A stretch of 64,000 nt of DNA from Crossiella sp. S99.2 (GTDB lineage: Bacteria > Actinomycetota > Actinomycetes > Mycobacteriales > Pseudonocardiaceae): assembly GCF_023094165.1 (NCBI RefSeq), contig NZ_JALMDK010000001.1, positions 930,001 to 994,000 on the forward strand. The letters run 5' to 3'. Shown one piece after another: positions 1-9,270 of the stretch. Every line of letters starts with the position of its first letter. Positions within the stretch are counted from its first letter, which is position 1. A model generated the notes under the pieces. It searched no databases. It saw only the letters and a program-made list of their open reading frames with translations, and had not been told where the DNA came from. Position numbers and translations under genes: made by a program.

Positions 1-113
1 ACACCGGTGGACTTGGCCGCGGCCAGTGTCACCGGGCAGGCGGCGGGCGCGAACGGCACGGCGGCGAGCACGAGTGCGATGAGCACCGCGAATACCACCG
101 GAATCCTGCGCAT
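1..113 (-). CDS. Secreted or membrane-anchored protein, N-terminal part only
   Basis: The ATG at 113 opens a frame that runs off the left edge, so only about 37 codons are visible. The start is a basic MRR followed by a long hydrophobic run (VVFAVLIALVLAAVPF) and small residues, typical of a Sec signal peptide or N-terminal anchor. The gene lies only 13 bp downstream of the DNA ligase stop on the same strand, so the two are probably co-transcribed. Nothing visible identifies the mature protein. Confidence 0.55.
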   Translation of the reverse strand, partial: MRRIPVVFAVLIALVLAAVPFAPAACPVTLAAAKSTG

Positions 114-126
114 TGCGGCCAATCTA

Positions 127-1629
127 TCAGGGCAGCAAATCCCGGACCGAATCGATGGTGTCCGCCTCGGCCGCCTCCTTGTCCGGCCGGTACCGCAGCA
201 CCCTGGCGAAACGCAGCGCCACCCCGCCCGGATAACGCGGACTGACCTGCACCCCGTCCAGTTCGATCTCCACCACCAGTTCCGGTCGCACGTGCACGGT
301 GTACTCGTCGGCGCCGGTGGCCAGTTCGCGCAGCGCCGTGGTCTGCCAGGCCAGTAGTTCGTCGGTGAGGCCCTTGAAGGTCTTGCCCACCATCACCGGC
401 GGCCCGCCGTCCGGATCGCGGGCACCCAGGTGCAGGTTGGACAGCGAGCCGGTACGGCGGCCGTGCCCCCATTCCGCGGCCAGCACCACCAGGTCCAGGG
501 TGTGCACGGGTTTGACCTTCTGCCAGGACTTCCCGCGCCTGCCCGCGGCGTAAGCGGAGTCGAGGGCCTTGACCATCACACCTTCATGCCCGGCGGCTAG
601 CGCGTCGTCGAGCAGGGTGGCCGCCGCGGTCGGGTCCATTGTGGACGGTATGCGGTGACCGCCGGCGATTGTGTCCAAAGTGGACAGTCGCTCACGTAGT
701 GGCGCGTCCAGGTAGTCCACGCCGTCCAGGTGCAGCAGGTCGAAGAAATAGGGGTGCAGCAACAGTTCCCGGGCCGAGGTCGCGCCGAAGCGGCTCATCG
801 TCTCCTGGAACGGGCGCGGGCGGCCGTCGTCGGTCAGTGCCAGGGTTTCGCCGTCGAGCACCACCGAGGTGCAGGGCAGGCCGCGGACCACCTCGACGAG
901 TTCGGGCACGGAGGCGGTGATCTCCCGCAGGGTCCGGGTGAACACGCGGACCTCGTCGCCGTCGCGGTGCACCTGGATCCGGGCGCCGTCCAGTTTGTAC
1001 TCCACGCTGACCTCGCCCAGCTCGGTCAGCGCGCTGTCCAGGGATTCCGCGGGGGAGGCCAGCATCGGCCGGACCGCCCGCCCGACCTGCAACCGGAACT
1101 CCGCCAGCACCGCCTCACCACCGTCCCGAGCGGCCTCGGCCACCGCGGCCAGGTCGCCGTGCAGCATGTGCGCCCGGCGCACCACGGCCGCGGGCACCTC
1201 GAAGGCGGCGGCCACCGCGTCGGCCATCACGCCTTCAAGGGCGCCCTGGCGCAGTTCGCCGGTGAGCAGCCGGATCAGGAAGTCCTGTTCCGGCTGACCG
1301 GCCTGGCCGAACAACGCGGTGAGCAGGTCCTTGCGCCGCTGGGCCGACCCGGCGCCTGCGGTGTTCGCCAGTGCGTCCAGGGTGTCGTCCACCGCGTGCA
1401 GGGTCAGGCTCGATTCGGCGGCCGGTGGGGTGTCCAGGGTGGACAGCGCGCGCCAGCCCACGCCGGTGCGGCCCTGGGGCGGCACGCCGATGAGGTAGGC
1501 GGTGGCCAGCCGGACGTCGCGGGCGTCGGTGGCGCCGCGCAGCAGGGCGGCCAGGGTCTCGATCTTCGCCTTGCGCCCGCGGGTGCCCGCGACCGTGGCG
1601 GAGGTGTGCACTAGCTCGGCGAGGCGCAT
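127..1629 (-). CDS. ligB: ATP-dependent DNA ligase, LigB type
   Basis: A 500-residue ATP-dependent DNA ligase that would seal nicks through an enzyme-adenylate intermediate. The adenylation motif KLDG is present in YKLDGARIQVHR with the nucleophile at about Lys212, followed by the downstream nucleotidyltransferase motifs (LDGETLAL, EGVMVKALDSAY, KSWQKVKP). A helical N-terminal DNA-binding domain fills residues 1-200 and an OB-fold the C-terminus. The length matches actinobacterial LigB (about 500 residues) rather than NAD-dependent LigA. The ATG at 1629 overlaps the end of the upstream MocR gene by 19 bp, which suggests translational coupling. It is normally an accessory ligase and not the replicative one. 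Confidence 0.93.
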   Translation of the reverse strand: MRLAELVHTSATVAGTRGRKAKIETLAALLRGATDARDVRLATAYLIGVPPQGRTGVGWRALSTLDTPPAAESSLTLHAVDDTLDALANTAGAGSAQRRKDLLTALFGQAGQPEQDFLIRLLTGELRQGALEGVMADAVAAAFEVPAAVVRRAHMLHGDLAAVAEAARDGGEAVLAEFRLQVGRAVRPMLASPAESLDSALTELGEVSVEYKLDGARIQVHRDGDEVRVFTRTLREITASVPELVEVVRGLPCTSVVLDGETLALTDDGRPRPFQETMSRFGATSARELLLHPYFFDLLHLDGVDYLDAPLRERLSTLDTIAGGHRIPSTMDPTAAATLLDDALAAGHEGVMVKALDSAYAAGRRGKSWQKVKPVHTLDLVVLAAEWGHGRRTGSLSNLHLGARDPDGGPPVMVGKTFKGLTDELLAWQTTALRELATGADEYTVHVRPELVVEIELDGVQVSPRYPGGVALRFARVLRYRPDKEAAEADTIDSVRDLLP

Positions 1630-3041
1630 GCCTCCATCTTCGCCACGGCACCGACAATCCGCGCGATCTCGCCGACCGCCGCGCGCAGCCGGTCGGTGCT
1701 GAGCGCGGCGTAGCCGAGCACCAGCCCGGGATAGGGCGCGGGCACCGGCGGGTGCGCGTAGCCGGAGAGCGCGGGCGCGTTGATCCCGGCCGCGGCCAGC
1801 CGGGCGGACAGCGCCGCGTCGTCCATGCCCGCGGGCAGCCGGACCACCAGGTGCAGACCGGCGGCGATGCCCACCGTGCGCCAGTCCGGCAGGTGTTCGG
1901 CCAGCGCGGTCAGCAGCGCGTCCCGCCGGCCGCGGTAGAGCAGCCGGGTGCGCCGCAGGTGCCGGTCGTAGCCGCCCTCGCGCAGGAACCGGGCCAGCGC
2001 GGCCTGCGGGATCGGCCCGCAACCCAGGTCGTGCAGGCGTTTCCGGTCCGCGATGGCGCCGCGCAGGTCGGCAGGCAGCACCAGCCAGCCCAGCCGCAGC
2101 GCGGGCGCGAGGATCTTGCTGACGCTGCCGATGTAGGCCACCCGGCTCGGGTCGAGGGACTGGGTGGCGCACACCGAGGGCCGGTCGTAGCGGTGCTCGG
2201 CGTCGTAGTCGTCCTCGATCACCACCGCGTCCCGCTCGCGCGCCCAGGCCAGCAGCGCGTGCCTGCGCGGCGCGGTCAGCGCGGTGCCCAGCGGGAACTG
2301 GTGCGCGGCGGTGACCAGCACCGCGCGCACGCCGGTGCGGGCCAGCGCGTCGACCTGGACGCCGTCGCAGTCCACCGGCACCGGGACCGGCCGGAGTCCT
2401 TGCGCGGCAAGGAGTTCGGCCTGACCGGGGTGGCTGGGGTTCTCCACCGCGATCTCGCGCAGCCCGCGATCCCGCAGCACCTGGGCGAGCAGGGCGAGGG
2501 CCTCGGCGGCGCCGTGCGTGACGGTGATCCCGGCCGGATCGGTGACCACCGAGCGCACCCGGCCCAGGTACCCGGCCAGTTCGGCGCGCAGTTCGGCCAG
2601 TCCGGACGGATCGGGGTAGCCGAGCGCGGCATCGGGCATCTCGGTCAGCGCCGCCCTGGTCGCGGCCAGCCAGGCCGCGCGCGGGAAGGCGCCCAGCGCG
2701 GGCAGACCCGGCCGCAGATCGAATCGCCACTGCGGGTCGGTCGCGGGCGCGGGCGCCGGGGACTCGGCCGGGCCGACGGCCGCCGCGATCCGGGTGCCGG
2801 AGCCGTGCCGGGCGGTCAGGTAGCCCTCGGCCACCAGCTGTTCGTAGCTCGCCGTCACGGTGCCCCTGGCCAGGCCGAGCTGGGCGGCCAGGTCCCGGCT
2901 GGAGGGCAGTCGCACGCCCGGCCGCAACCGGCCGTCCCGCACCGCCTCCCGGATCGCCTGTTCCAGGGCCTTGCCGCGGGCGCCCGGTCCGGACACGGCG
3001 GGGAGCAGCAGCTCCCGCAAAGTGGTCCAATCCTTCGCCAT
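1611..3041 (-). CDS. MocR/PdxR-family transcriptional regulator (GntR HTH plus aminotransferase-like domain)
   Basis: A 476-residue chimeric regulator. Residues about 15-85 form a GntR winged helix (GRLRPGVRLPSSRDLAAQLG, then RGTVTASYEQL), and the rest is a fold-type I aminotransferase-like domain. The PLP-binding lysine is conserved in SVSK at about Lys309. MocR proteins usually sense pyridoxal phosphate or an amino compound and control vitamin B6 or transport genes. It is divergent from the EamA transporter at 3090 with 48 bp between the starts, so it probably controls that transporter. The effector cannot be read from sequence. Confidence 0.9.
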   Translation of the reverse strand: MAKDWTTLRELLLPAVSGPGARGKALEQAIREAVRDGRLRPGVRLPSSRDLAAQLGLARGTVTASYEQLVAEGYLTARHGSGTRIAAAVGPAESPAPAPATDPQWRFDLRPGLPALGAFPRAAWLAATRAALTEMPDAALGYPDPSGLAELRAELAGYLGRVRSVVTDPAGITVTHGAAEALALLAQVLRDRGLREIAVENPSHPGQAELLAAQGLRPVPVPVDCDGVQVDALARTGVRAVLVTAAHQFPLGTALTAPRRHALLAWARERDAVVIEDDYDAEHRYDRPSVCATQSLDPSRVAYIGSVSKILAPALRLGWLVLPADLRGAIADRKRLHDLGCGPIPQAALARFLREGGYDRHLRRTRLLYRGRRDALLTALAEHLPDWRTVGIAAGLHLVVRLPAGMDDAALSARLAAAGINAPALSGYAHPPVPAPYPGLVLGYAALSTDRLRAAVGEIARIVGAVAKMEACASPS

Positions 3042-3089
3042 TGAAGTGGAGCTTATGGCCAGACCACTTTTTGATCCAGGCTGTCCGCC

Positions 3090-4016
3090 ATGACCACCTC
3101 GAAGTCACCCGCGCTGGCCATTGGCGGCGGGATCGCCGCGTTATGCCTGGTGGGCGGCGCGGTGCCGGTGAACGGATTGCTGAGCGGGTACCCGGTGCTG
3201 TCCGCGCAGGCGATCCGGTACGCCATCGGCGCGCTGGTGCTGCTGGGCTGGCTGCTGTGCCGCGGCGGGCTGCCCAGGGTCGGCGGGCGGGACCTGCTGG
3301 CGCTGCTCGCGCTGGCGGTGACCGGCATGGTCGGTTTCAACGTGGCCATCATCGAGGGCCAGCGCTACGCCGAACCCGGGTTCGTCGCCGCCATCATCGG
3401 CGGCTCGCCGCTGGTCATCGCGCTGGTGGTGCCGCTGGCGCTGGGCAGGCGGCCGCGGCTGACCGCGGTGCTGGGCGCCGGGCTGGTCTTCGCCGGGGTG
3501 CTGGTGATCTCCGGCGGCGGGCGCTGGTCGCTGCCGGGGCTGGGCCTGGCGTTGCTGGCCATGCTCGGCGAGGCCGGGTTCACCCTGTTCGCGGTGGGGG
3601 TGGTGCGCCGGATCGGCGGGATCGCCACCTCGGCGTACGCCTGCGTGGTCGCGGCGGTCGGCAGCGCGGTGCTGAGCCCGTTCTTCGCCGCGGACCCATG
3701 GCCGATGCCGACCGCGGTGGAGTGGAGCGCGCTGGTGGTGCTCGGGTTGCTGGTCACCGCGGTGGCCTTCGGCCTGTACTACCGGTGCGTGTCGGTGGTC
3801 GGCCCGGAGCGCTCCGGGGTGCTGGCCGGGGTGATCCCGGTGTCCGGGCTCGCGGTCTCGGTGCTGCTCGGTGCGCAGCCGCTGACGATGACCGCGGCGG
3901 CGGGCGCGCTGACCGTTGCCGTGGGCTGTGCCCTCGGTCAGCGCGCCCGGCTGGTCAGCGGCCGCCGTGCGCCATCTTCAGCACGTCCAGGGCCTCGTCC
4001 AGTTGAGCGAGTGTGA
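3090..4016 (+). CDS. EamA/DMT-superfamily membrane transporter
   Basis: A 308-residue, very hydrophobic protein with the roughly ten transmembrane segments and two-repeat pattern of EamA (drug/metabolite transporter) proteins; the first segment begins at residue 9. The motif around [20 protein letters not shown] at the end of the first repeat is typical. Such proteins export amino acids, nucleosides or other metabolites. It is divergent from the MocR regulator, a pairing common for regulated exporters. Its last 62 bp overlap the convergent fumarase gene, so the C-terminal tail (about 20 residues, basic and proline-rich) is probably not conserved. Confidence 0.85.
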   Translation: MTTSKSPALAIGGGIAALCLVGGAVPVNGLLSGYPVLSAQAIRYAIGALVLLGWLLCRGGLPRVGGRDLLALLALAVTGMVGFNVAIIEGQRYAEPGFVAAIIGGSPLVIALVVPLALGRRPRLTAVLGAGLVFAGVLVISGGGRWSLPGLGLALLAMLGEAGFTLFAVGVVRRIGGIATSAYACVVAAVGSAVLSPFFAADPWPMPTAVEWSALVVLGLLVTAVAFGLYYRCVSVVGPERSGVLAGVIPVSGLAVSVLLGAQPLTMTAAAGALTVAVGCALGQRARLVSGRRAPSSARPGPRPVERV

Positions 4017-5352
4017 GCTTGCCGTTGTCCACGTGCCCGCGCTCCAGCACCACCTCGCGGATGGTCTTGCGCTCCTTGAGCGACTGCTTGGCGATCGCGG
4101 CGGCCTCCTCGTAGCCGAGGTAGCGGTTGAGCGGGGTGACCACGGAGGGCGAGGACTCGGCGTACTCGCGCAGCCGCGCCACATCGGGCTCCGCGCCCAC
4201 GATGACCTTGTCCGCGAGCAGCCGGGCCACCGCGCCGAGCAGCCGGGCCGACTCCAGCACATTGCGGGCCATCACCGGCATCATCACGTTCAGCTCGAAG
4301 TTGCCCGCCGCGCCGGCGAAGGCCACCGTGCCGTCGTTGCCGATCACCTGGGCGGCCACCATCATGGCCGCCTCGCAGATCACCGGGTTGACCTTGCCCG
4401 GCATGATCGAGGAGCCCGGCTGCAGGTCCGGCAGGTGCAGCTCAGCCAGGCCGGTGCGCGGGCCGGAACCCATCCAGCGCAGGTCGTTGGCGATCTTGAA
4501 CAGGCTCACCGCGACCGTCTTGAGCTGCCCGGAGACCTCCACCAGGCCATCGCGCGCGCCCTGGGCCTCGAAGTGGTCCACCGCCTCGGTCACCGGCAGC
4601 GCGGTGGACTTGATCAGCTCCTCCACCACGGCCGCGCCGAAACCGGCCGGGGTGTTGATGCCGGTGCCCACCGCGGTGCCGCCGATGGGCAGTTCGGCCA
4701 GCCGGGGCAGTGTGCCGTCCAGCCGGTCCACGCTCAGGCGCACCTGCCGGGCCCAGCCGCCGACCTGCTGGCCCAGCGTGATCGGCACCGCGTCCATCAG
4801 GTGCGTGCGCCCGGCCTTGACCAGCTCGGCCCAGTCCGCGGCCCGCCGCTCCAGGGTCTGGGCCAGGTGCGCCAGGCCGGGGATGGTCTCCCGCAGCACG
4901 GCCTCGGTGGCGGCCAGGTGGATGGTGGTCGGGAAGACGTCGTTGGACGACTGCGAGGCGTTGACGTGGTCGTTCGGGTGCACCTCGGATCCCAGCGCGC
5001 GGGTGGCCAGGGTGGCGATGACCTCGTTGGCGTTCATGTTGGAGGAGGTGCCCGAGCCGGTCTGGAAGACATCGATCGGGAAGTGCGCGTCGTGCCCGCC
5101 GGCGGCGACCTCGTCCGCGGCGGTCGCGATGGCTGCGGCCACCTCGGGGCTCAGCACGCCCAGCCGCCCGTTGACCCGGGCCGCGGCTGCCTTGACCAGG
5201 CCAAGGGCCCGGATCTGGGCCCGCTCCAGGCCCCGCCCGGAGATCGGGAAGTTCTGCACCGCGCGCTGGGTCTGCGCCCGCCACAGCGCGTCGGCGGGCA
5301 CCCTGACCTCGCCCATGGTGTCGTGCTCGATCCGGAATGCCTCGTCGCTCAT
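3955..5352 (-). CDS. fumC: Class II fumarate hydratase
   Basis: A 465-residue fumarase interconverting fumarate and L-malate in the citric acid cycle, of the iron-independent homotetrameric class. The family signature [11 protein letters not shown] is intact, together with the substrate-site motifs [13 protein letters not shown] and SSNDVFPTT. The length equals the usual 460-470 residues. The ATG at 5352 has no strong ribosome binding site. The gene is divergent from the reductase at 5452, with 99 bp between the starts, and its 3' end overlaps the EamA gene. Confidence 0.96.
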   Translation of the reverse strand: MSDEAFRIEHDTMGEVRVPADALWRAQTQRAVQNFPISGRGLERAQIRALGLVKAAAARVNGRLGVLSPEVAAAIATAADEVAAGGHDAHFPIDVFQTGSGTSSNMNANEVIATLATRALGSEVHPNDHVNASQSSNDVFPTTIHLAATEAVLRETIPGLAHLAQTLERRAADWAELVKAGRTHLMDAVPITLGQQVGGWARQVRLSVDRLDGTLPRLAELPIGGTAVGTGINTPAGFGAAVVEELIKSTALPVTEAVDHFEAQGARDGLVEVSGQLKTVAVSLFKIANDLRWMGSGPRTGLAELHLPDLQPGSSIMPGKVNPVICEAAMMVAAQVIGNDGTVAFAGAAGNFELNVMMPVMARNVLESARLLGAVARLLADKVIVGAEPDVARLREYAESSPSVVTPLNRYLGYEEAAAIAKQSLKERKTIREVVLERGHVDNGKLTLAQLDEALDVLKMAHGGR

Positions 5353-5451
5353 ACCCGAATTCTGCGCTTACTGCGCGTTGCTGGGCACCGTGGTGCGCAC
5401 CACCTACGCTGGATCGGGTTCCCAGGACTGGCAGAGAGCGAGAAGGTGTCG

Positions 5452-6447
5452 ATGAGCGCACCGTCCGAGCACAGCCATACCGAGGTAGACCTGTTGATCG
5501 TCGGAGCCGGACCCACCGGGCTGTTCGCGGCCTATTACGCGGGCTTCCGGGACCTGTCCATCGCGCTGGTGGACTCGCTACCCGAACCGGGTGGCCAGGT
5601 CACCGCGATGTATCCGGAGAAGATGATTTTCGACGTGGCCGGTTTTCCCGCGGTCCGCGGCCGGGATCTGGTCAACGCGCTGGTCGAGCAGGCTGCCCAG
5701 TACAAACCGAACTACCTGTTGAACCGCAAGGCCCGCACACTGTCCACAGTGGATGGTGGCGGGTTCGACGTCGGCCTGGCCGACGGCAGTGTGATCCGCG
5801 CGGGCGCGGTCCTCATCACCGCGGGGATGGGCGAGTTCCGTCCCCGGCCACTACCGGTGGGCGAGGACTGGGCCGGGCGCGGGCTGTCCTATTTCGTGCC
5901 CTCGCTGGAGGTGCACCGGGACCAGGACGTGGTGGTGGTCGGCGGCGGTGACTCCGCCTTCGACTGGGCACTGGCCCTGCACCCGATCGCGCGCAGCGTG
6001 ACCCTGGTGCACCGGCGGGCGCTCTTCCGCGCGCACGAGGCCACCGTCCGGCAGGTCCGCGAGCTGGGCGTGCAGATCCTGACCGACGCCGAGGTGGCCG
6101 GGATCCGCGGCGGCGAGACCATCACCGAGGTCGAACTGTCCTTCAAGGACGGTGACCGCAAGGTGCTGCCCGCCCAGGCGGTGGTCGCCGCGCTCGGTTT
6201 CCTCGCCGACCTCGGCCCGCTGGAGAGCTGGGGCCTGACCCTGGAGAAGCGGATGGTGGCGGTGGACAGCACCTGCCGCACCAGCCGGGAGCTGGTCTAC
6301 GCCGCGGGCGATGTGGCCACCTACCCCGGCAAGGTCAAGCTGATCGCCACCGGCTTCGGCGAGGCGGCCACCGCGGTGAACAACATCGCGGTCGCGCTCA
6401 ACCCGGACGCGCACCTGTTCCCCGGCCACTCCAGCAACCTGCCCTGA
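5452..6447 (+). CDS. Ferredoxin/flavodoxin-NADP reductase, thioredoxin-reductase-like type
   Basis: A 331-residue FAD/NAD(P) flavoenzyme. The FAD-binding motif is VGAGPTGLFAAYYAG near residue 15, the NADPH motif is VVVGGGDSAFDWA near 165, and the second FAD motif is YAAGDVATY near 285. No redox-active CxxC is present at the thioredoxin reductase site, which points to the TrxR-like ferredoxin-NADP reductase family (YumC type). The ATG at 5452 is preceded at five bases by AGAAGG; the open frame extends far upstream through the antisense of fumC, but that part is not a real extension. Confidence 0.88.
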   Translation: MSAPSEHSHTEVDLLIVGAGPTGLFAAYYAGFRDLSIALVDSLPEPGGQVTAMYPEKMIFDVAGFPAVRGRDLVNALVEQAAQYKPNYLLNRKARTLSTVDGGGFDVGLADGSVIRAGAVLITAGMGEFRPRPLPVGEDWAGRGLSYFVPSLEVHRDQDVVVVGGGDSAFDWALALHPIARSVTLVHRRALFRAHEATVRQVRELGVQILTDAEVAGIRGGETITEVELSFKDGDRKVLPAQAVVAALGFLADLGPLESWGLTLEKRMVAVDSTCRTSRELVYAAGDVATYPGKVKLIATGFGEAATAVNNIAVALNPDAHLFPGHSSNLP

Positions 6448-6458
6448 GCCCCAACGGA

Positions 6459-6489
6459 AACGGCCCCGGTCACGGTGACCGGGGCCGTT
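6459..6489. terminator. Bidirectional hairpin between convergent genes
   Basis: A 15-base arm (AACGGCCCCGGTCAC) and its exact reverse complement are separated by one base, so about 12 base pairs can form. It lies 12 bp after the reductase stop and 18 bp before the end of the convergent L,D-transpeptidase gene. It can serve both strands; there is no long U-tract. Confidence 0.75.
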
Positions 6490-6506
6490 CGTCCTTTGTG
6501 GAGTGA

Positions 6507-7145
6507 TCAGGGCACCACCTGAACGATGTCACCGACCGACAGGTGGCCGAAGAAGCGCTGGGCCGCTGACGGCGACAGGTGGATGCAGCCGTGCGACTTC
6601 TCCCGCAGGCTGCCCTGGTGGAAGGCGATGCCGCCGTTGAAGAACACCGACCACGGCATCGGCGCGTTGCCGAAGATGCTGCTCTTGTGGTGGCGGTTCT
6701 TGAAGCTCACCTTGAAGGTGCCGGGCGGGGTCAGCCAGCCCTTGCGGCCGTGCGTGATCGGCACCGGGCCGAGCACGACCTTGCCCTCGGACATGATCCA
6801 CGCCCGGTTGGCGGAGAGGTCGATGCAGGCCCGTGCGGCCGCGTTCTTGCACGGGGTGGCGTTGTCCGACACCGGTTCCGGGGTGTCCTTCTTCGCCTCG
6901 GGCTTGGGCTTCGGCTTGGGTGGCGTCGTGGTGGGCGGCGCCGGTTTGGTGGTCGAGGAGGACGGCTGACTGCTTCCCGGCTCCGAAGTGGACGGTGCCG
7001 GGGCCGCGCTCGGCGACGAGCTGTTGCTCGTGGCCGGACCGGTGTTGCCGGCCAGCTGTGGTTGTTCCGGCGTGCCGCACGCGGCCAGCAGCAGACCGAA
7101 GGTCGCGGTCACCGCCAGCACCAAAGAGCTTTTCCTGCCTCGCAT
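6507..7145 (-). CDS. Lipoprotein L,D-transpeptidase (YkuD domain)
   Basis: A 212-residue cell-envelope enzyme. Residues 1-23 are a lipoprotein signal ending in the lipobox LAAC with Cys23 as the lipidated residue. A low-complexity Ser/Pro/Thr/Lys linker (about 30-95) should span the outer wall layers, and the YkuD catalytic domain follows. The catalytic motif HQGSLREKSHGCIHLS holds the His and the nucleophilic Cys of SHGC. These enzymes form 3-3 cross-links in peptidoglycan using L,D-peptide bonds. Expression as a single gene, ended by the hairpin at 6459-6489, is likely. Confidence 0.92.
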   Translation of the reverse strand: MRGRKSSLVLAVTATFGLLLAACGTPEQPQLAGNTGPATSNSSSPSAAPAPSTSEPGSSQPSSSTTKPAPPTTTPPKPKPKPEAKKDTPEPVSDNATPCKNAAARACIDLSANRAWIMSEGKVVLGPVPITHGRKGWLTPPGTFKVSFKNRHHKSSIFGNAPMPWSVFFNGGIAFHQGSLREKSHGCIHLSPSAAQRFFGHLSVGDIVQVVP

Positions 7146-7262
7146 CGCTCACCCCAAGTTCTTCGCCCGGCATGCGGGCGGCTAATCACTCCAGCAACGA
7201 GAATGACGTCCCTTGGGATCCCGAGGTTGCCTTAACGGCCTACCCGTTTCGAACTGTGACAA

Positions 7263-7296
7263 AACGGCCCGCCGCTACAGGAGGCGGCGGGCCGTT
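7263..7296 (-). terminator. Rho-independent terminator of the first protease gene
   Basis: A perfect 13-bp stem (AACGGCCCGCCGC and its complement) with an 8-base loop. Read on the minus strand the stem is followed by TTTTGTCAC, a short U-tract. It lies 22 bp after the stop of the protease at 7318-8088. Confidence 0.8.
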
Positions 7297-7317
7297 CGGT
7301 CAGGTGTCGCGGAGGGG

Positions 7318-8088
7318 TCAGAGCCCGCCCACGTTCGTGCTCACCCAGGAGCGGTAGAACGACACGTCGACGTAGATCGACGGCGCGGTCGCGCAGGTCG
7401 CGCCACCGCCGGAGCGGCTGGTCGCGCCGACCAGCGTCCAGTTGCCTGCCGTGCCCTTCACCTGCGGGCCGCCCGAGTCGCCGTAGCAGGCGCCCTTGTT
7501 GCCGCCGGTGTTGTTGGTGCAGATCTCCGAGGAGCCGCTGATGCCGGAGCACCGGCTGTCCGCCACGATCGAGGTGTTGAGTTCCTGCAGGTTGATCGGC
7601 GCGGAGCCACAGCCGCGGGTGGGACAGGTCTGGCCCCAGCCGATGATGCGGGTCGCGGTGCCGACCGGGCCGGACTCCGGTGCGATGGAGATCGGCTTGA
7701 CCGTCACCGGGCTGGACAGCTGCAGCACGGACAGGTCGGCACTGGGGTGGTTGATGATCCGGGACACGCCCGCGGTGACGCCACCGGTGGTGCGGTTGGT
7801 GGTGGCGATCCGGGTGCGGATCGAGGACGGCTGGCGGCCCTGCACACAGTGCTTGGCCGTGACCACCCAGTCCGCCTTGACCAGCGAACCACCGCAGAAG
7901 TGGCTGCCGGAGGTGCTCTGCAGGGACACCATGAAGCTGTAGGTCTCGGTCGCGTTCGTGCCGCCGACGATCAACGGATCGACGTCACCGGCGGTGGTCG
8001 CCGGCGCCGCGGCGGCCGGCATCGCGAGCCCGCCGAGCGCGGTAGCGGCCGCGGCCAGGATTCCGACGATCAGAGAACGTGCCCTCAC
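7318..8088 (-). CDS. Secreted trypsin-like serine protease (S1 family), copy A
   Basis: A 256-residue extracellular chymotrypsin-fold protease. A Sec signal peptide (about 1-28, ending MPAAAA) is followed by a short propeptide and the mature-type start IVGG. The triad is readable: His in TAKHC, Asp in SADLSVLQL and Ser in GDSGGP. Paired cysteines (CGG...C, C...C) fit the usual disulfides. The GTG at 8088 has AGGAGAG upstream. It is a tandem paralogue of the gene at 8276-9043, with the same order of motifs and the closely similar end GATSRSGGG...PSIYVDV. Confidence 0.92.
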   Translation of the reverse strand: MRARSLIVGILAAAATALGGLAMPAAAAPATTAGDVDPLIVGGTNATETYSFMVSLQSTSGSHFCGGSLVKADWVVTAKHCVQGRQPSSIRTRIATTNRTTGGVTAGVSRIINHPSADLSVLQLSSPVTVKPISIAPESGPVGTATRIIGWGQTCPTRGCGSAPINLQELNTSIVADSRCSGISGSSEICTNNTGGNKGACYGDSGGPQVKGTAGNWTLVGATSRSGGGATCATAPSIYVDVSFYRSWVSTNVGGL

Positions 8089-8230
8089 GGTTCTCTCCTC
8101 TCAACTCCCGGCGGATCCGCCGGAGATGAGGTGCACCGTAAGTAGTTCTGATCACAACCGAGAACCCTGCATAAGTAGGGCGGCCGACCGGCTTTGTGTC
8201 CCCATAAAACGGTGTATGGCCGCTGACCGG

Positions 8231-8261
8231 ACGGGCCCGCGGCGAAACACCGCGGGCCCGT
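8231..8261 (-). terminator. Hairpin after the second protease gene
   Basis: A perfect 12-bp stem (ACGGGCCCGCGG and its complement) with a 7-base CGAAACA loop, 14 bp after the stop of the protease at 8276-9043 and before the promoter region of copy A. No U-tract follows, so it is a probable but not classical terminator. Confidence 0.65.
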
Positions 8262-8275
8262 TGGCTATCGATTCG

Positions 8276-9043
8276 TTATACGGGACCGGCGATTCCGCTG
8301 ATCCAGGGGCGGAAGACAGGCACATCGACGTAGATCGACGGCCGCACCGCGCAGATCGAGCCGCCACCGGAACGGCTGGTCGCGCCGATCAGCTGCCAGA
8401 CGTTGCCGACCAGCTTGATCTGCGGGCCGCCGGAGTCGCCGTAGCAGGCGCCCCTGGTGCCACCAGGGTTGTTGGTGCAGATCTCCTGGGCGCCGAAGAT
8501 CCCGCTGCACAGGCCGTCGGCCACGATCGAGGTGTTCAGCTGCTGCAGGATCACCGGCGCGCCGCAGCCGCCGGGGGACGGACAGGTCTGGCCCCAGCCG
8601 AGCAGCCGGGTTCCGGTGCCCACCGGTCCGGAGGCCGCGGCCACCGCGATCGGCGCCTGCGGCACCGCCGCGGCCAGGCGGACCAGGGCGATGTCCCTGG
8701 TCGGGTTGAGGTGGATGGCCGCGGCGGCGACATAACTGCCGCCCGCGGTGCGGTTGGTGGTGCCGATCCGCGCCCGGACGGAGGCAGGCGCCTTGCCCTG
8801 GACGCAGTGCTTGGCGGTGACCACCCAGTTCGACTTGATCAGCGAACCACCGCAGAAGTGGCCGCCGGTGGTGTTCTGCAAGGACACCATGAAGCTGTAG
8901 ACCTGGGTGGCGTTGACGCCGCCGACAATGAGTGGATCGACATCGGATGAGGTGTTCGGGGACGCGGTGGCGGTCCCGCTCAGCCCGGCAAACGCGGTGG
9001 CCACGGCCGCGAGTAACCCGACGACCATTCTTTTCGCTCGCAC
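8276..9043 (-). CDS. Secreted trypsin-like serine protease (S1 family), copy B
   Basis: A 255-residue paralogue of copy A. It has a signal peptide (about 1-28), IVGG at the mature start, His in TAKHC, Asp in TRDIALVRL and Ser in GDSGGP. The GTG at 9043 was chosen because GGAG sits eight bases before it and because it yields a signal peptide just like copy A; the open frame reaches further upstream to 9229 but has no such site. The pair arose by tandem duplication. Each copy has its own leader region and terminator, so they are probably regulated separately. Confidence 0.9.
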   Translation of the reverse strand: MRAKRMVVGLLAAVATAFAGLSGTATASPNTSSDVDPLIVGGVNATQVYSFMVSLQNTTGGHFCGGSLIKSNWVVTAKHCVQGKAPASVRARIGTTNRTAGGSYVAAAAIHLNPTRDIALVRLAAAVPQAPIAVAAASGPVGTGTRLLGWGQTCPSPGGCGAPVILQQLNTSIVADGLCSGIFGAQEICTNNPGGTRGACYGDSGGPQIKLVGNVWQLIGATSRSGGGSICAVRPSIYVDVPVFRPWISGIAGPV

Positions 9044-9270
9044 AGGGATTTCTCCTCTCAGCTCCGGCGCCCTCTGCCAGAGCTGACACGGACGGTAATC
9101 GCCCGTAATCGGAGAGTGGTACCGCCTGATGGCCGCTGTTGCATGCCCCTTCGGGCGGACGTGTGGGCAAAGGCCCGATGTTAGGCGAATAGCGCGATAA
9201 GGCAACAAGTTGGTCAGCGGTAGGGGCATTCAGTTGATTTGATCTCACCAGGTGGAAAATCGTTGATCCC

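Noticed and set aside
127-3108. A 993-codon minus-strand open frame
   Set aside because: It joins the real ligase to an out-of-frame reading of the MocR gene; only 127-1629 has motifs and the MocR frame is clearly coding.
3916-6447. An 843-codon plus-strand frame
   Set aside because: Only the part from 5452 is the reductase; the rest is antisense to fumC.
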